NCBI RefSeq assembly: GCF_030053835.1
Contig: NZ_CP125655.1
Coordinates: 744,001-808,000 of the forward strand
DNA length: 64,000 nt
Origin: Cellulomonas sp. ES6
Lineage (GTDB): Bacteria; Actinomycetota; Actinomycetes; Actinomycetales; Cellulomonadaceae
Direction: 5' to 3'
The notes under the pieces were generated by a model. It saw nothing but the letters and a program-made list of their open reading frames with translations. It was not told the DNA's origin and did no database searches. Position 1 is the first letter of the stretch. Each line of letters opens with the position of its first letter. Below, one piece after another: positions 44,651 through 53,692 of this stretch. The position numbers and the translations under genes are program-made.

Positions 44651-46018
44651 TCAGGCCTTGGCGTCGGCCTCGGCGGCCTCCGGCTCGGTGGCCTCGGCCT
44701 GGTCGGTCTCGGCGGCCTCCTGGGCGGCGTCGTCCTCGTCCGAGCCGATGTACTCGGACAGGTCGACCGCGGCACCGGAGCCGTCGACGACGGCCACGTG
44801 GCGCAGGGCGACGGCCAGCGCCTTGGAGCGCGCGACCTCGGCGACCATGGCCGGGATCTGGCCCTGCTGGTCGATGGTCTGGATGAACGTGTTCGGGTCC
44901 ATGCCGTACTGGCGGGACGCGCTCACCAGGTAGTCGACGAGCTCGCCCTGGTTGACCTTGACCTCGAGCTTCTCGGCCAGGGTGTCCAGGAGGATCTGGT
45001 TGCGCAGCGCGGTCTGCGCCTGCTCGGTCACCTCGGCGCGGTGCGTGTCGTCCTCCAGGCGGCCCTCGGACTCGAGGTGGCGGTGCACCTCGGCCTCGAC
45101 GGCGCCCTGCGGGACGGGGATCTCGATCTGCTCGAGCAGCTGCTCCAGCAGCAGGTCCCGCGCCTGGACGGCCTGGTTCTGGCCCTTGATGCGGCCGGCC
45201 TGCTCGCGGAGGTCCGCCAGGAGCTCGTCGATGGTGTCGAACTCGGACGCCATCTGCGCGAAGTCGTCGTCCGCCTCGGGCAGCTCGCGCTCCTTGACGG
45301 AGGTCGCGGTGACGGTGACCTCGGCCTGCTCGCCGGCGTGCTCGCCGCCGACCAGCGTGGTGGAGAACGTGGTGGTCTCGCCGGCCGACAGCCCGGTGAG
45401 CGCCTCGTCGAGGCCCTCGAGCATGTTGCCCGAGCCGATCTGGTAGGAGACGCCGGAGACCGTGTCGACCTCCTCGCCGTCGATCTTGGCGACCAGGTCG
45501 ATGACCGCGAAGTCCTTCTCGGCGGCCGGGCGGTCGACGCCGACCAGCGAGCCGAAGCGCTCACGCAGCGCGTCCAGGCGGCCCTGCACGTCCTCGTCGG
45601 TGATCGCCGAGTCGTCGACCGTCACGGACAGGCCGTCGATCTCGGGGATCTCGATCTCGGGGCGGACCTCGACCTCGGCCGTGAAGACCAGGTCGCCGTC
45701 GGTGTCGCCGGCCACCAGGCCGGGGACCTTCGTGACGTCGACCTCGGGCTGGCCGAGCGGGCGCAGCTTGTTCTCGCGGACGGCCTCGGCGTAGAAGCCG
45801 GACAGGCCCTCGTTGACGGCGTGCTCCATGACCGCCGGGCGGCCGACGCGCTGGTCGATGATCCGCGGCGGGACCTTGCCCTTGCGGAAGCCGGGGATGG
45901 TCACCTGCTCCGCGATGTGCGCGTAGGCGTGATCGATGCTCGGCTTGAGCTCGTCGTACGGAACCTCGACGGTCAGCCTGACCTTGGTGGGCTCCAGGGT
46001 CTCGACGGCGCTCTTCAC
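44651..46018 (-). CDS. tig: Trigger factor
   Basis: This is a 455-residue ribosome-bound chaperone and prolyl isomerase. The ribosome-docking signature GFRKGKVP is at 43-50. The PPIase domain lies at about 155-240 and a long helical C-terminal domain follows. The tail is acidic (Glu/Ala-rich). The GTG at 46018 (VKSAVETLEP) is preferred over an in-frame TTG at 46033 because family members start here and GGAG lies at 46026-46029. It precedes the clpP1P2 operon, as in many bacteria, but a strong terminator and the repeat separate them. Confidence 0.93.
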   Translation of the reverse strand: MKSAVETLEPTKVRLTVEVPYDELKPSIDHAYAHIAEQVTIPGFRKGKVPPRIIDQRVGRPAVMEHAVNEGLSGFYAEAVRENKLRPLGQPEVDVTKVPGLVAGDTDGDLVFTAEVEVRPEIEIPEIDGLSVTVDDSAITDEDVQGRLDALRERFGSLVGVDRPAAEKDFAVIDLVAKIDGEEVDTVSGVSYQIGSGNMLEGLDEALTGLSAGETTTFSTTLVGGEHAGEQAEVTVTATSVKERELPEADDDFAQMASEFDTIDELLADLREQAGRIKGQNQAVQARDLLLEQLLEQIEIPVPQGAVEAEVHRHLESEGRLEDDTHRAEVTEQAQTALRNQILLDTLAEKLEVKVNQGELVDYLVSASRQYGMDPNTFIQTIDQQGQIPAMVAEVARSKALAVALRHVAVVDGSGAAVDLSEYIGSDEDDAAQEAAETDQAEATEPEAAEADAKA

Positions 46019-46255
46019 TTCAGTGGTCTCCAACTGCTCGGACGGTCGGTGCCGGGGGTCCGGCGTGGGGCGCTCGGGCGCACCGGCGAGGCGGATCCTC
46101 GCTCCCCCGTGGGCGGCACGCTGCGGCGCGTGCGGGCATGACTGATCGCTCGCACCGGCCCGACGATCCTACGCCACGGGCCGGGACCGCCGCCAAAGCG
46201 GGGGCGCGCGGACGGCAGGCGCTCCCGGGCCGGACGCCCTCGCGACGCCCGGGCC

Positions 46256-46717
46256 TCAGCGCGCGCGCCGGGCGTCCCGCCAGGCCCGCCACGCGCCCGT
46301 CGACCACAGCGCCCACGCCACCAGCCCCGCCTGGAACGGCAGCCGGGCCGCGCGCTTCGCGTCCGAGTCGAGACCGAACGCGTCGGTGCGCGTGAGGTAC
46401 TGCGACACGTTGCCCGGGAACACCGCGACGAAGAACGCCGCCGCCACCCAGCCCCCGGCAGCCCGGTACCGCCGCGGCGCGAGGGCGAGCGCCGCCCCGA
46501 GCGCGATCTCGACGACGCCCGAGCCGAGCACCACCGCGTCGTCGTCCGCCGGCACCCAGCCCGGCACCTGCGCCTGGAACTCCTCGCGCGCGAACGTCAG
46601 GTGGCCCGTGCCCGCGAACGCCAGGGCCGCGCCGAGCGCGAGGCGCCCGGCCGTGCGGAGGCGACCGCCGGGCGGGTCGGCGAGCAGGCGGGCGGGCTCG
46701 GCCGGGGTGCGGGGCAT
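46256..46717 (-). CDS. DoxX-like small membrane protein
   Basis: This is a 153-residue protein with four hydrophobic helices and a pattern GTGHLTFAREEFQAQVPGW, EIALGAALALAPRRYRAAGGW, FVAVFPGNVSQYL that matches DoxX-like/SURF4-type membrane proteins. The family includes redox-related and uncharacterised proteins; function here is unknown. ATG 46717 follows CGGAGG. The gene is monocistronic. Confidence 0.78.
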   Translation of the reverse strand: MPRTPAEPARLLADPPGGRLRTAGRLALGAALAFAGTGHLTFAREEFQAQVPGWVPADDDAVVLGSGVVEIALGAALALAPRRYRAAGGWVAAAFFVAVFPGNVSQYLTRTDAFGLDSDAKRAARLPFQAGLVAWALWSTGAWRAWRDARRAR

Positions 46718-46842
46718 CGGGACCTCCGAGGTGGGCGCGGGGTGTGCTCGCATCCCACCACGGTCCTGCGCCGGCCGCGCCCGGTCCGGCGCGTCGGGCG
46801 GGCAGCCGGGCGGGACGACCGGGCGGGACGTCGGGGCAGGGT

Positions 46843-47772
46843 TCAACGCAGCGCCGCGTCGAGCAGCCCGTCGAGCCGCGCCACGGACTCCCGCCACCCC
46901 GCAGGCCGGTCCCAGGCCACCCACGACCGCTCGGCCAGCAGGTGCAGCGCCTCGTGCACGGCGAGCCGCTCGTGCTCCGGCGCGGTCAGCCGGCCGTACC
47001 CGTCGACGAGCGCGGCGGCGTCGGCGGGCACGTGCTGCCGGACGTGCACCCGGGTCTGCGCCAGGTCCGTCATCGGGTCGTCCCAGGCGGCGCGCTCCAG
47101 GTCGACCACGCCGGACGGCCGGGCGGGGTCGTCGTCAGCGACGAGCAGGTTCGCGTCGACGAGGTCGCGGTGGCACAGCACGGCCCGGTCGCACGCGACG
47201 AACGCCGCGCGGTGGGCGTCCAGCAGCGCGCCGACCCGCGCCCGCACCTCCCCCGCGCCGCCGACCCGGTCGTGGTCCGCGAGCAGCTCCGCCGCCCGGT
47301 CCTGCACCCGGTCCCACGCGGTCGCCCGCAGCGGCGCCCCGGCACCGAGCGACCCGAAGCCCGGCCCGGCGACGTCGTGCAGCCGGCGCAGCACGCCACC
47401 GACCGCCGACGTCAGCGCGGTCTGCGTCGCCGCGTCCAGCGCGCTCCGGCGGTCCGCCCACCGCACCCCGGGCAGTCGCGTCATCAGCAGGAAGGCGTGG
47501 CCGTCGGGGGTGTACCCGAGCGCCAGCACCCGGGGCGCCGGCACTCCCGCGACGCCCGCGAGCAGCCCCAGCGCCACCGCCTCGACGCGCAGCCGCGGCG
47601 CGAGGCCGGGCGCCACCACCTTGAGGACGGCGGGCCCGTCCTCCCCCGTGACACCCACGACGTGCCCGACGGCGCCCTGCACCGACGGCGCCCACGCGTC
47701 GGGGACCACGACCCGGCCGTCCCCGGCGAGCTGGTCCAGGGCGGCACGCAGGACGGCGGGGGCGACGGGCAC
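46843..47772 (-). CDS. Aminoglycoside phosphotransferase (APH)-family protein
   Basis: This is a 309-residue kinase-like protein with the Brenner motif VLCHRDLVDANLLV (catalytic Asp) and the metal-binding VVDLERAAWDDP. APH-type folds phosphorylate antibiotics, choline or other small molecules; substrate here is not visible. A GTG at 47772 (VPVAPAVL) is chosen because GAGGATGGGGAC lies directly before it. The frame is open upstream to a GTG at 47835. It is divergent from the MFS gene at 47874. Confidence 0.8.
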   Translation of the reverse strand: MPVAPAVLRAALDQLAGDGRVVVPDAWAPSVQGAVGHVVGVTGEDGPAVLKVVAPGLAPRLRVEAVALGLLAGVAGVPAPRVLALGYTPDGHAFLLMTRLPGVRWADRRSALDAATQTALTSAVGGVLRRLHDVAGPGFGSLGAGAPLRATAWDRVQDRAAELLADHDRVGGAGEVRARVGALLDAHRAAFVACDRAVLCHRDLVDANLLVADDDPARPSGVVDLERAAWDDPMTDLAQTRVHVRQHVPADAAALVDGYGRLTAPEHERLAVHEALHLLAERSWVAWDRPAGWRESVARLDGLLDAALR

Positions 47773-47873
47773 GTCCCCATCCTCGCGCGCCCGTGCCGTG
47801 CTCCGTAGGCTCGCTCGCGGCACCTCCGCGGTCACCGGGGTGCACGGGGGCCGTGGACCGGAGGGGGTGCTCG

Positions 47874-49292
47874 ATGACGGCGGACGACCGGTCGGCCGCC
47901 GCCCCGCCCCGGAGCCGTTCCGTCGTCACCCTCGCGGTGTCCCTCGTGCTCGTCGAGCTCCTCGCGGGGATGCAGCGCTACCTGTCCCAGACCGTGCTGC
48001 CGCTGGTCGCCGCGGACCTCGACGGGGCGCACCTGTACGGGCCGCTGGACGCCGCCGCGCAGGCGCCGACGTTCCTCACGATGCCGCTCGGCGCGTGGCT
48101 GCTGTCGCGGTTCCGCGTCGGGCGGCTGCTGGTGGTGCTGACCCTCGTGACGGTCGCCGGGGCGATGCTGTGCGCGCTCGCGCCCTCCATGGTCGTGTTC
48201 ATCGCCGGCACCGCCGTCCGCGCGGCGGCGGCGGGGGCGCTCGCGACCGTCGGCATGGGGGTCGTCGCCCGGGGTCTGCCGCCGCGGCACCGGCAGCTCG
48301 TGCTCGCCGCGATGTCGGGCGTGTGGCTCGTGTCGTCGGTGCTCGGCCCGGTCTACGCGGCCGGGGTCGCGACCACCCTGGGGTGGCGGTGGGCGATGGT
48401 GCTGTACCTGCCCGTGCTGCTCGTCGTGCGCCTCGTGGTCGCGCGGTCCGCGCCGGAGCGGCCGGAGTCCGTGCCGACCGAGCCCGCGCCGTGGGGGTGG
48501 GCGCTGGTGCTCGCCGCCGGGTCCGCCGTGCTCGCGCTGCCCGTCGGCGTCTGGTGGCCGCTCGTCCTGCCCGCCGGCGCCGCGCTCATGGTCGGCGCCG
48601 CGGCACGGATCCTGCCCGCGGGGACGCTCCGCGCGCGGTCCGGGCGCCGGGCGGGGCTGACCGCGCTGGGCGTGACGGCCGCCGTGTACTTCGGCGCGAC
48701 GATGGTGCTGTCGGTGGTCGCGCACGACGCCCTGGGGCTCGGCACGCGCGACGTCGCCGTCGTGGTGGCCGCGCCGGGTCTGCTGTGGGCCGCCGTGGCG
48801 CTGTGGACCGGCTCGCACCCGGCGTCGACGGACGCGGCGTTCCGACGACGCGCGGCGCTCGCGTCCGGGAGCCTCGCCGCGGGCGTGCTCGTGCTGCTGC
48901 TGGCGGTGCTCGTGGCCGGCCCCGGCCGGGCGGGCGTCCTCGCGGCCCTCGTCGCCGGCGGCGGGCTGCTCGGAGCCGGCATGGGCACCGTCTACCCCGA
49001 CCTGCTCGGGCGGTGCCTCACCCCGCCCGCCCGCGGCGACGGCATCTCCGAGGACCGCGTGGCCGCTGCGGTCGTCCTCGCGGAGTCCGTCGGCATGGCC
49101 CTGGCGACCACTGCCGCGTACGCGTGGCTCGGGGGCGGCTCGGCGCTGCTGGCCGAGCCCGTCGACCGCGCCCGGGTGCTGTACGCGGTGCTGCTGGGGG
49201 TCTCGGTGCTGGTCGTGCGGCGGCTGCTCGCGGCGGCACGGCCGGACGTCGCGGGCACGGCGGCGGACGGCGCGGGACGGCGAGCGGCCTGA
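47874..49292 (+). CDS. MFS transporter
   Basis: This is a 472-residue protein with about fourteen hydrophobic helices. It starts with SVVTLAVSLVLVELLAGMQRYLSQTVLPLVAADL and has SRFRVGRLLVVLTL after helix 2, as in DHA2-like exporters. A GGAGGG at 47860-47865 precedes ATG 47874. The substrate is unknown. It is divergent from the APH-like gene, but the two need not be functionally linked. Confidence 0.83.
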   Translation: MTADDRSAAAPPRSRSVVTLAVSLVLVELLAGMQRYLSQTVLPLVAADLDGAHLYGPLDAAAQAPTFLTMPLGAWLLSRFRVGRLLVVLTLVTVAGAMLCALAPSMVVFIAGTAVRAAAAGALATVGMGVVARGLPPRHRQLVLAAMSGVWLVSSVLGPVYAAGVATTLGWRWAMVLYLPVLLVVRLVVARSAPERPESVPTEPAPWGWALVLAAGSAVLALPVGVWWPLVLPAGAALMVGAAARILPAGTLRARSGRRAGLTALGVTAAVYFGATMVLSVVAHDALGLGTRDVAVVVAAPGLLWAAVALWTGSHPASTDAAFRRRAALASGSLAAGVLVLLLAVLVAGPGRAGVLAALVAGGGLLGAGMGTVYPDLLGRCLTPPARGDGISEDRVAAAVVLAESVGMALATTAAYAWLGGGSALLAEPVDRARVLYAVLLGVSVLVVRRLLAAARPDVAGTAADGAGRRAA

Positions 49293-49323
49293 GCCACCAC
49301 CGCCGCGGGTGCGACCGCCCGCG

Positions 49324-49899
49324 TCAGGCCTGCGTCAGCAGCGGCAGCGTGCGGGCCCACAGCGCGGGCTCCGCGCCGTCCTCGGGGAACGGGTCCGGCC
49401 GCGGGGGCCGCGGCGAGGACGACGGGCCCGAGATCAGGTCCAGGTAGTCGGCGTCGTACTCCGGTGCGGGCTCCGCCCGGGGCACCCGCACCCGCGACGT
49501 GGCGGCGCGCCCCCGGACCCGCTCCAGCTCGCGACGTGTGTCGTCGCGCAGCCACGCCGGGCCGTCCGCGGCGAGCTCGAGGTCCGCCACAGCGCTCGCC
49601 GGGTCCCGGAGGTGGTCGGCGACCAGCAGGCCGCGCACGTGGTGCAGCACCGCCCGGTCCTGCGGGCGCTCCACCCACACGTGCAGCGCCATGTCGCAGC
49701 AGTGCACGGCCGTCTTCGGCTGCCGGTTCAGCAGCGCGGCGCTGACGTCCGCCAGCCACGCCTCCGGGGTGTACGCCCCGCCGTCCAGCCGCCAGGCCAT
49801 CGCGGTCCGGGACAGCGGGTACCAGTCGCCGGCGGCGAGGAGCGTCAGGCACTCCTCGCGCCACGAGGAGGCGGGGCGGCGCGGGACGAGGTGGAGCAT
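49324..49899 (-). CDS. Conserved hypothetical protein
   Basis: This is a 191-residue soluble protein, helical in its first 120 residues (SSWREECLTLLAAGDWYPLSR-like start, then repeats of short amphipathic helices around RPQDRAVLHHVRGLL) with a disordered Pro/Ser-rich C-terminus. It has two adjacent cysteines (HCCDMAL). No family was recognised. ATG 49899 is 6 nt from TAACCT, indicating leaderless translation. It lies between an MFS gene and tRNA-Pro. Confidence 0.72.
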   Translation of the reverse strand: MLHLVPRRPASSWREECLTLLAAGDWYPLSRTAMAWRLDGGAYTPEAWLADVSAALLNRQPKTAVHCCDMALHVWVERPQDRAVLHHVRGLLVADHLRDPASAVADLELAADGPAWLRDDTRRELERVRGRAATSRVRVPRAEPAPEYDADYLDLISGPSSSPRPPRPDPFPEDGAEPALWARTLPLLTQA

Positions 49900-49905
49900 C
49901 GCGCC

Positions 49906-49911
49906 AGGTTA
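49906..49911 (-). promoter_or_regulatory. -10 element for a leaderless hypothetical gene
   Basis: TAACCT on the minus strand is separated by 6 nt from ATG 49899. Confidence 0.58.
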
Positions 49912-49958
49912 CGGCGGCGGGCCGGGCGACCGGGAGGCGCGACACGTCGGCGGTTCGG

Positions 49959-50032
49959 TCGGGATGGACGGATTCGAACCGACGACCTTCCGCTCCCAAA
50001 GCGGACGCGCTACCAACCTGCGCCACATCCCG
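49959..50032 (-). tRNA. tRNA-Pro (TGG)
   Basis: The minus strand gives acceptor arms CGGGATG/CATCCCG, the anticodon loop TTTGGGA with anticodon TGG, and a T-loop TTCGAAT. Discriminator A fits tRNA-Pro. CCA is not encoded. Confidence 0.95.
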
Positions 50033-50108
50033 TCGCGGCGAGTCTAGTGGCGGGGACGATGCCGCCGGAGCGGGTACCCTTGTCCGGCAGCCCGCACGCC
50101 GGGCCTGC

Positions 50109-50179
50109 GCGGATGTAGCTCAATGGTAGAGCCCCAGTCTTCCAAACTGGCTACGCGGGTTCGATTCCCGTCATCCGCT
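50109..50179 (+). tRNA. tRNA-Gly (TCC)
   Basis: A 71-nt cloverleaf has acceptor arms GCGGATG/CATCCGC, anticodon loop CTTCCAA with anticodon TCC, and T-loop TTCGATT. Discriminator T fits tRNA-Gly. CCA is not fully encoded. Confidence 0.95.
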
Positions 50180-50217
50180 CCGACTCCCCGAACCCGGCCT
50201 GGGGCGACCCCGCCGCC

Positions 50218-50223
50218 TAGGCT
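50218..50223 (+). promoter_or_regulatory. -10 element for the leaderless histidine phosphatase gene
   Basis: TAGGCT is 6 nt before ATG 50230, so transcription should start at the start codon. Confidence 0.58.
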
Positions 50224-50229
50224 CGCGCC

Positions 50230-50949
50230 ATGGCCACCGTCCTCCTCGTCCGCCACGGCCGCACCACCGCGAACGCCTCGGGGCTCCTCGCGGGCCGCAC
50301 CGCCGGGGTGCGCCTCGACCGGGTGGGCCGGGGCCAGGCCGCCCGGACGGCGGAGCGGCTCGCCGCCGTCCCGCTGGTCGCGGTGGTGACCAGCCCCCTG
50401 GAGCGGTGCCGGCAGACGGCGCGCGCGGTCACGGACCGCCAGGCCGACGCCCCCACGACCCGGGTCGACGCCCGCCTGACGGAGTGCGACTACGGCTCCT
50501 GGCAGGGCCGGACGCTGAAGGACCTGGCCGCCGAGCCGCTGTGGGCGACGGTCCAGACGCAGCCGAGCGCCGCGACGTTCCCGGGCGGCGAGTCGCTGGC
50601 CGCGATGCAGGCGCGGGCGGTGGCTGCGGTGCGGGAGCAGGACGCCGCCGTCGAGGCGGAGCACGGACCCGGGGCGGTGTGGGCGGCGGTCACGCACGGC
50701 GACATCGTCAAGGCGGTGCTCGCGGACGCGCTCGGGATGCACCTGGACCTGTTCCAGCGGCTGGCGGCGGGGCCCGCGTCGGTGTCCGTGGTGCGGTACG
50801 GCCCGGCGCGGCCGGAGGTCGTCGCGGTGAACACCGACGCCGGCGACCTGTCGTGGCTGCGGGGCGCGGCGCCCGCCGGGGACGCGCCGGTCGGTGGCGG
50901 CGCCGGGCCCGCCAGCGCTCCCCGTGACGGTGTCGGACCGCGCTCCTAG
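50230..50949 (+). CDS. Histidine phosphatase family protein (MSMEG_4193 type)
   Basis: This is a 239-residue phosphoglycerate-mutase-like enzyme. The catalytic RHG motif is LLVRHGRTTANASG at residues 5-18, with a second basic motif VVTSPLERCRQTA and the late acid/His pair LTECDYGSW and VTHGDIVKAVL. It belongs to an actinobacterial family found with DUF3090 and SCO1664-type genes, as here. Substrate unknown. The leaderless start at 50230 is supported by TAGGCT. Confidence 0.86.
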   Translation: MATVLLVRHGRTTANASGLLAGRTAGVRLDRVGRGQAARTAERLAAVPLVAVVTSPLERCRQTARAVTDRQADAPTTRVDARLTECDYGSWQGRTLKDLAAEPLWATVQTQPSAATFPGGESLAAMQARAVAAVREQDAAVEAEHGPGAVWAAVTHGDIVKAVLADALGMHLDLFQRLAAGPASVSVVRYGPARPEVVAVNTDAGDLSWLRGAAPAGDAPVGGGAGPASAPRDGVGPRS

Positions 50950-50952
50950 CAT
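50947..50952 (+). promoter_or_regulatory. -10 element for the leaderless DUF3090 gene
   Basis: TAGCAT overlaps the end of the phosphatase gene and is 6 nt before ATG 50959. Confidence 0.52.
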
Positions 50953-50958
50953 GGGTGC

Positions 50959-51510
50959 ATGCCGACCCTCGTCCACCTGCACGACTGGCCCGACCGCGCC
51001 GTGATCGGCACGGTCGGCCGTCCCGGTCAGCGCACGTTCTACCTGCAGGCCCGCACCGGGCGCCGCACCACGAGCGTCGCGATGGAGAAGGAGTGGGCCG
51101 CCGTCCTGGCGGACAAGATCGACCTCATCCTCGACGAGCTCATGACGGAGGACGGCAACCGCTACAGCGTCCCGGCGGAGGCCACGCCCGAGCTCGTCGA
51201 CGAGGACCCGGTCGAGCAGCCCGTCGAGGAGGACTTCCGGCTCGGCTCGATGCGGCTGAGCTGGGACGCCGCGACCGGGCAGGTCGTCGTGGAGGCGTTC
51301 CCGCTGGTCGAGGTAGAGTCCGAGGAGGAGGCCGCCGCGCTCGAGGAGATCGAGCCGGAGGAGGCGATGATCCTGCGGATGCCGGTGGGCAGCGCCCGGG
51401 CGTTCGCCGAGCGGGCGCGCCGGGTCGTGCGGGCCGGCCGTCCGCTGTGCCCGCGGTGCGGCGAGCCGGTGGACCCCGACGGCCACGTGTGCGACCCCGG
51501 GGACGCGTGA
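50959..51510 (+). CDS. DUF3090 family protein
   Basis: This is a 183-residue protein conserved in actinobacteria. The first half is beta-rich (IGTVGRPGQRTFYLQA) and the C-terminus bears a zinc-ribbon CPRCGEPVDPDGHVC. It is the middle member of the triad with the histidine phosphatase and SCO1664-family proteins, often near the mycothiol gene mshC in other genomes. Its stop overlaps the GTG of the next gene. The function of the triad is not established. Confidence 0.88.
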   Translation: MPTLVHLHDWPDRAVIGTVGRPGQRTFYLQARTGRRTTSVAMEKEWAAVLADKIDLILDELMTEDGNRYSVPAEATPELVDEDPVEQPVEEDFRLGSMRLSWDAATGQVVVEAFPLVEVESEEEAAALEEIEPEEAMILRMPVGSARAFAERARRVVRAGRPLCPRCGEPVDPDGHVCDPGDA

Positions 51511-52298
51511 CCGCGCCCGACACCCGCGACGCGCCGCAGGAGGACCTGGAGCGCGGCGACCTCGAGGTGGTGGGCCGGATCACGACGGCCTCGAACGCGA
51601 CGTTCCTGGCCCGGATCGGCGGGACGTCGGTGGTCTACAAGCCCGTCGCCGGCGAGAAGCCGCTGTGGGACTTCCCGGACGGCACGCTCGCCCGGCGCGA
51701 GGTCGCCGCGTACCTCGTCTCCGAGGCCACCGGCTGGGGCGTCGTGCCGCGCACGTGGCTGCGGGACGGCCCGCTCGGCGCCGGGATGGTGCAGCTCTGG
51801 CAGGAGCCCGACACGGCGCAGGACCCCGTCGACGTGCTGCCCGCCGCCCGCGTCCCCGCCACGGGCTGGCGCGCCGTCGTGGAGGGCGAGGACGAGGACG
51901 GCTCCCCCGTCGTGCTGGTCCACGAGGACTCCGCGGCGCTGCGGCGCATGGCGGTGCTGGACGTGCTGCTCAACAACGCCGACCGCAAGGGCGGGCACGT
52001 GCTGCCGGTACCGGGCGGCCACCGGTTCGGCGTCGACCACGGCGTGACGTTCCACGTCGAGCCGCGGCTGCGGACGGTGCTGTGGGGCTGGGTCGGCGCG
52101 CCGCTGGACGACGACGAGCGCGCGGGCGTCGGGCGGGTGCGCGACGGGCTGGCGGGCGACCTCGGTCCGGCGCTGGCGGACCTCCTCACCGAGGCGGAGG
52201 TCGCCGCGCTGGCGGCCCGGTGCGCGCGGCTGCTGCGCGAGGGCCGGTTCCCGGGGCCGGAGGGGGACATGCCCGCGGTGCCGTGGCCGCTGTTCTAG
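51507..52298 (+). CDS. SCO1664 family protein (PI3/4-kinase-like fold)
   Basis: This is a 263-residue protein. It has VVYKPVAGEKPLWDFPDGTLARREVAAYLVSEATG (family block; given here in part) with a kinase-like Lys, and the catalytic-loop-like DVLLNNADRKGGHVL then FGVDHGVTFH, resembling PI3/4-kinase and HipA-type folds. It completes the actinobacterial triad. GTG 51507 overlaps the DUF3090 stop. In other genomes mshC commonly follows; here a foreign-looking DUF488 gene does. Confidence 0.86.
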   Translation: MTAPDTRDAPQEDLERGDLEVVGRITTASNATFLARIGGTSVVYKPVAGEKPLWDFPDGTLARREVAAYLVSEATGWGVVPRTWLRDGPLGAGMVQLWQEPDTAQDPVDVLPAARVPATGWRAVVEGEDEDGSPVVLVHEDSAALRRMAVLDVLLNNADRKGGHVLPVPGGHRFGVDHGVTFHVEPRLRTVLWGWVGAPLDDDERAGVGRVRDGLAGDLGPALADLLTEAEVAALAARCARLLREGRFPGPEGDMPAVPWPLF

Positions 52299-52406
52299 GT
52301 CCGAGCACCTCGCCAACCGAAGGGCCCCTCGACATGCGTCTGCGGTGGTGAAGCACAAGCCCAGCGCGCGGCCAGAGCGTCAGCATGGTGGTGAGAGGAT
52401 GGCCCG

Positions 52407-52853
52407 ATGCGCGCTGTGGGGAACGTGATGGGTATCGGCTACGAGGGCCGGAGCCTCGACGAGGTGATGTCGACCCTGCGCATCTGGGAGTGCAGCACCG
52501 TCGTCGATGTGCGCCTCAACCCCGTGTCCCGGAAGCGCGGCTTCTCGCGGAAGTCCCTTGCTGCGGCCCTCGGCGAGCAGGGCATCGGCTACGTCCACCT
52601 GCGAGCACTGGGCAACCCCGTCGACAACCGCTCAGGCTTCGCCCACCCGGGAAGTGCGCAGGCGTCCGCAGCGCACAGCCGGTTCGTCGACGAGGTCCTG
52701 CGCGGCGCAGACGCGCAGACGGCGCTCGCCGAGATCGAGCGACTCGCGGCACAGGGAGTGGTCGCCCTGCTGTGCTTCGAGGCCGCGGCCTCCTGCTGCC
52801 ACAGGTCTCTCGTGATGGACGCGCTGCAGTCCCGTGCCCTACAGACCGTCTAG
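52407..52853 (+). CDS. DUF488 family protein
   Basis: This is a 148-residue protein with the DUF488 signatures: GIGYEGRSLDEVM, VVDVRLNPVSRKRGFSRKSL, YVHLRALGNPVDNR and LLCFEAAASCCHRSLV with conserved Cys and His. The biochemical function is unknown. ATG 52407 follows GAGAGGAT. It overlaps tail-to-tail by 15 bp with the frameshifted gene at 52839-53692, and both sit in a region of lower GC than the flanks. It appears inserted after the SCO1664 gene. Confidence 0.8.
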   Translation: MRAVGNVMGIGYEGRSLDEVMSTLRIWECSTVVDVRLNPVSRKRGFSRKSLAAALGEQGIGYVHLRALGNPVDNRSGFAHPGSAQASAAHSRFVDEVLRGADAQTALAEIERLAAQGVVALLCFEAAASCCHRSLVMDALQSRALQTV

Positions 52854-53692
52854 GAAGAGCGGACTGCGTGCGAGGCCGGCGGGCGGGTAGTACGTCCCCA
52901 GGACCATGAACTGTCGACGCCGGACGATGTTCTCCTGGTTCCCCAGATACAGCGCGGGGGCTCGACCCGGTGCGAACATCTGCGTCCCGAACTTGTTCCG
53001 GATGGCGTGAACCACCTCCGAATCGGGTCTGTCGTGGAGACGCCCCTGCAATGCAGTGAGCTCCCAGTCGAGGATCCCGGCACGGTGAGGACGGACGCAC
53101 GCAGCCTCCGGACACGTGAACCGCAGCCACGCCTTGAACCGGGGTGCCTGACGCATCCGAGGTACGTCAGCACGGAACAAGTCGCCCTGCTCGGCGAACC
53201 GGCTGAACCGCTCGAGCTCCGCCGGAGACCAGCCTGGGTGCGGTGCGACGTCGACGCCCAGGAAGCTGCCGACGGCGACGAGCCCGAGGGAGGCCGCGTT
53301 GGGATCGGCGCCAGCGCCCGCCGCGAGCGAGCACATGCTGCCGCCGATCACGGGCTCGATGTACGGAGCCCGGGCCGGCCACCCGTCAACCGAACGGAGG
53401 ATCGTCACGCTCGTCGCGTCGATCTTCAGGCTCTCGGGGCGCGCGTCTGTCCCCGCGTCACGCACCCTCACACGGACGATTGAGTACTTGGGAAATCGCT
53501 GCGCCTCGGTGAGGAATCGGAAAGGGACGGGATACAGGCGGACGAGTCGCAGGGGTCGAGAGCCACGCCCGCGACGCAGACGGTCTCACCGTACGACGTG
53601 GACGGTTGAGGCGTCGCCTTGACCGTGACGAGGACGTCAATCGCTCGGCCATGACGATCGGCACTCCTGGCCGCACGCACGTCCTCGTCCAC
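52839..53692 (-). pseudogene. Frameshifted DUF488-associated hypothetical gene
   Basis: Two consecutive minus-strand frames together encode one protein of about 284 residues. The N-terminal part (from GTG 53692) reads IDVLVTVKATPQPS and GETVCVAGVALDP; the C-terminal part, in the next frame, reads LVRLYPVPFRFLTEAQRF and KYSIVRVRVRD, and later CPEAACVRPHRAGILDWE and YLGNQ. The junction is a run of four G (plus strand 53552-53555); one more base there would join the frames. It may be inactive, a sequencing error or a -1 frameshift site. A Cys/His cluster suggests metal binding. Function unknown. Confidence 0.68.

Noticed and set aside
46019..46033. TTG start for trigger factor at 46033
   Set aside because: The GGAG just inside this extension fits a Shine-Dalgarno for the GTG at 46018, and family members begin at that position.
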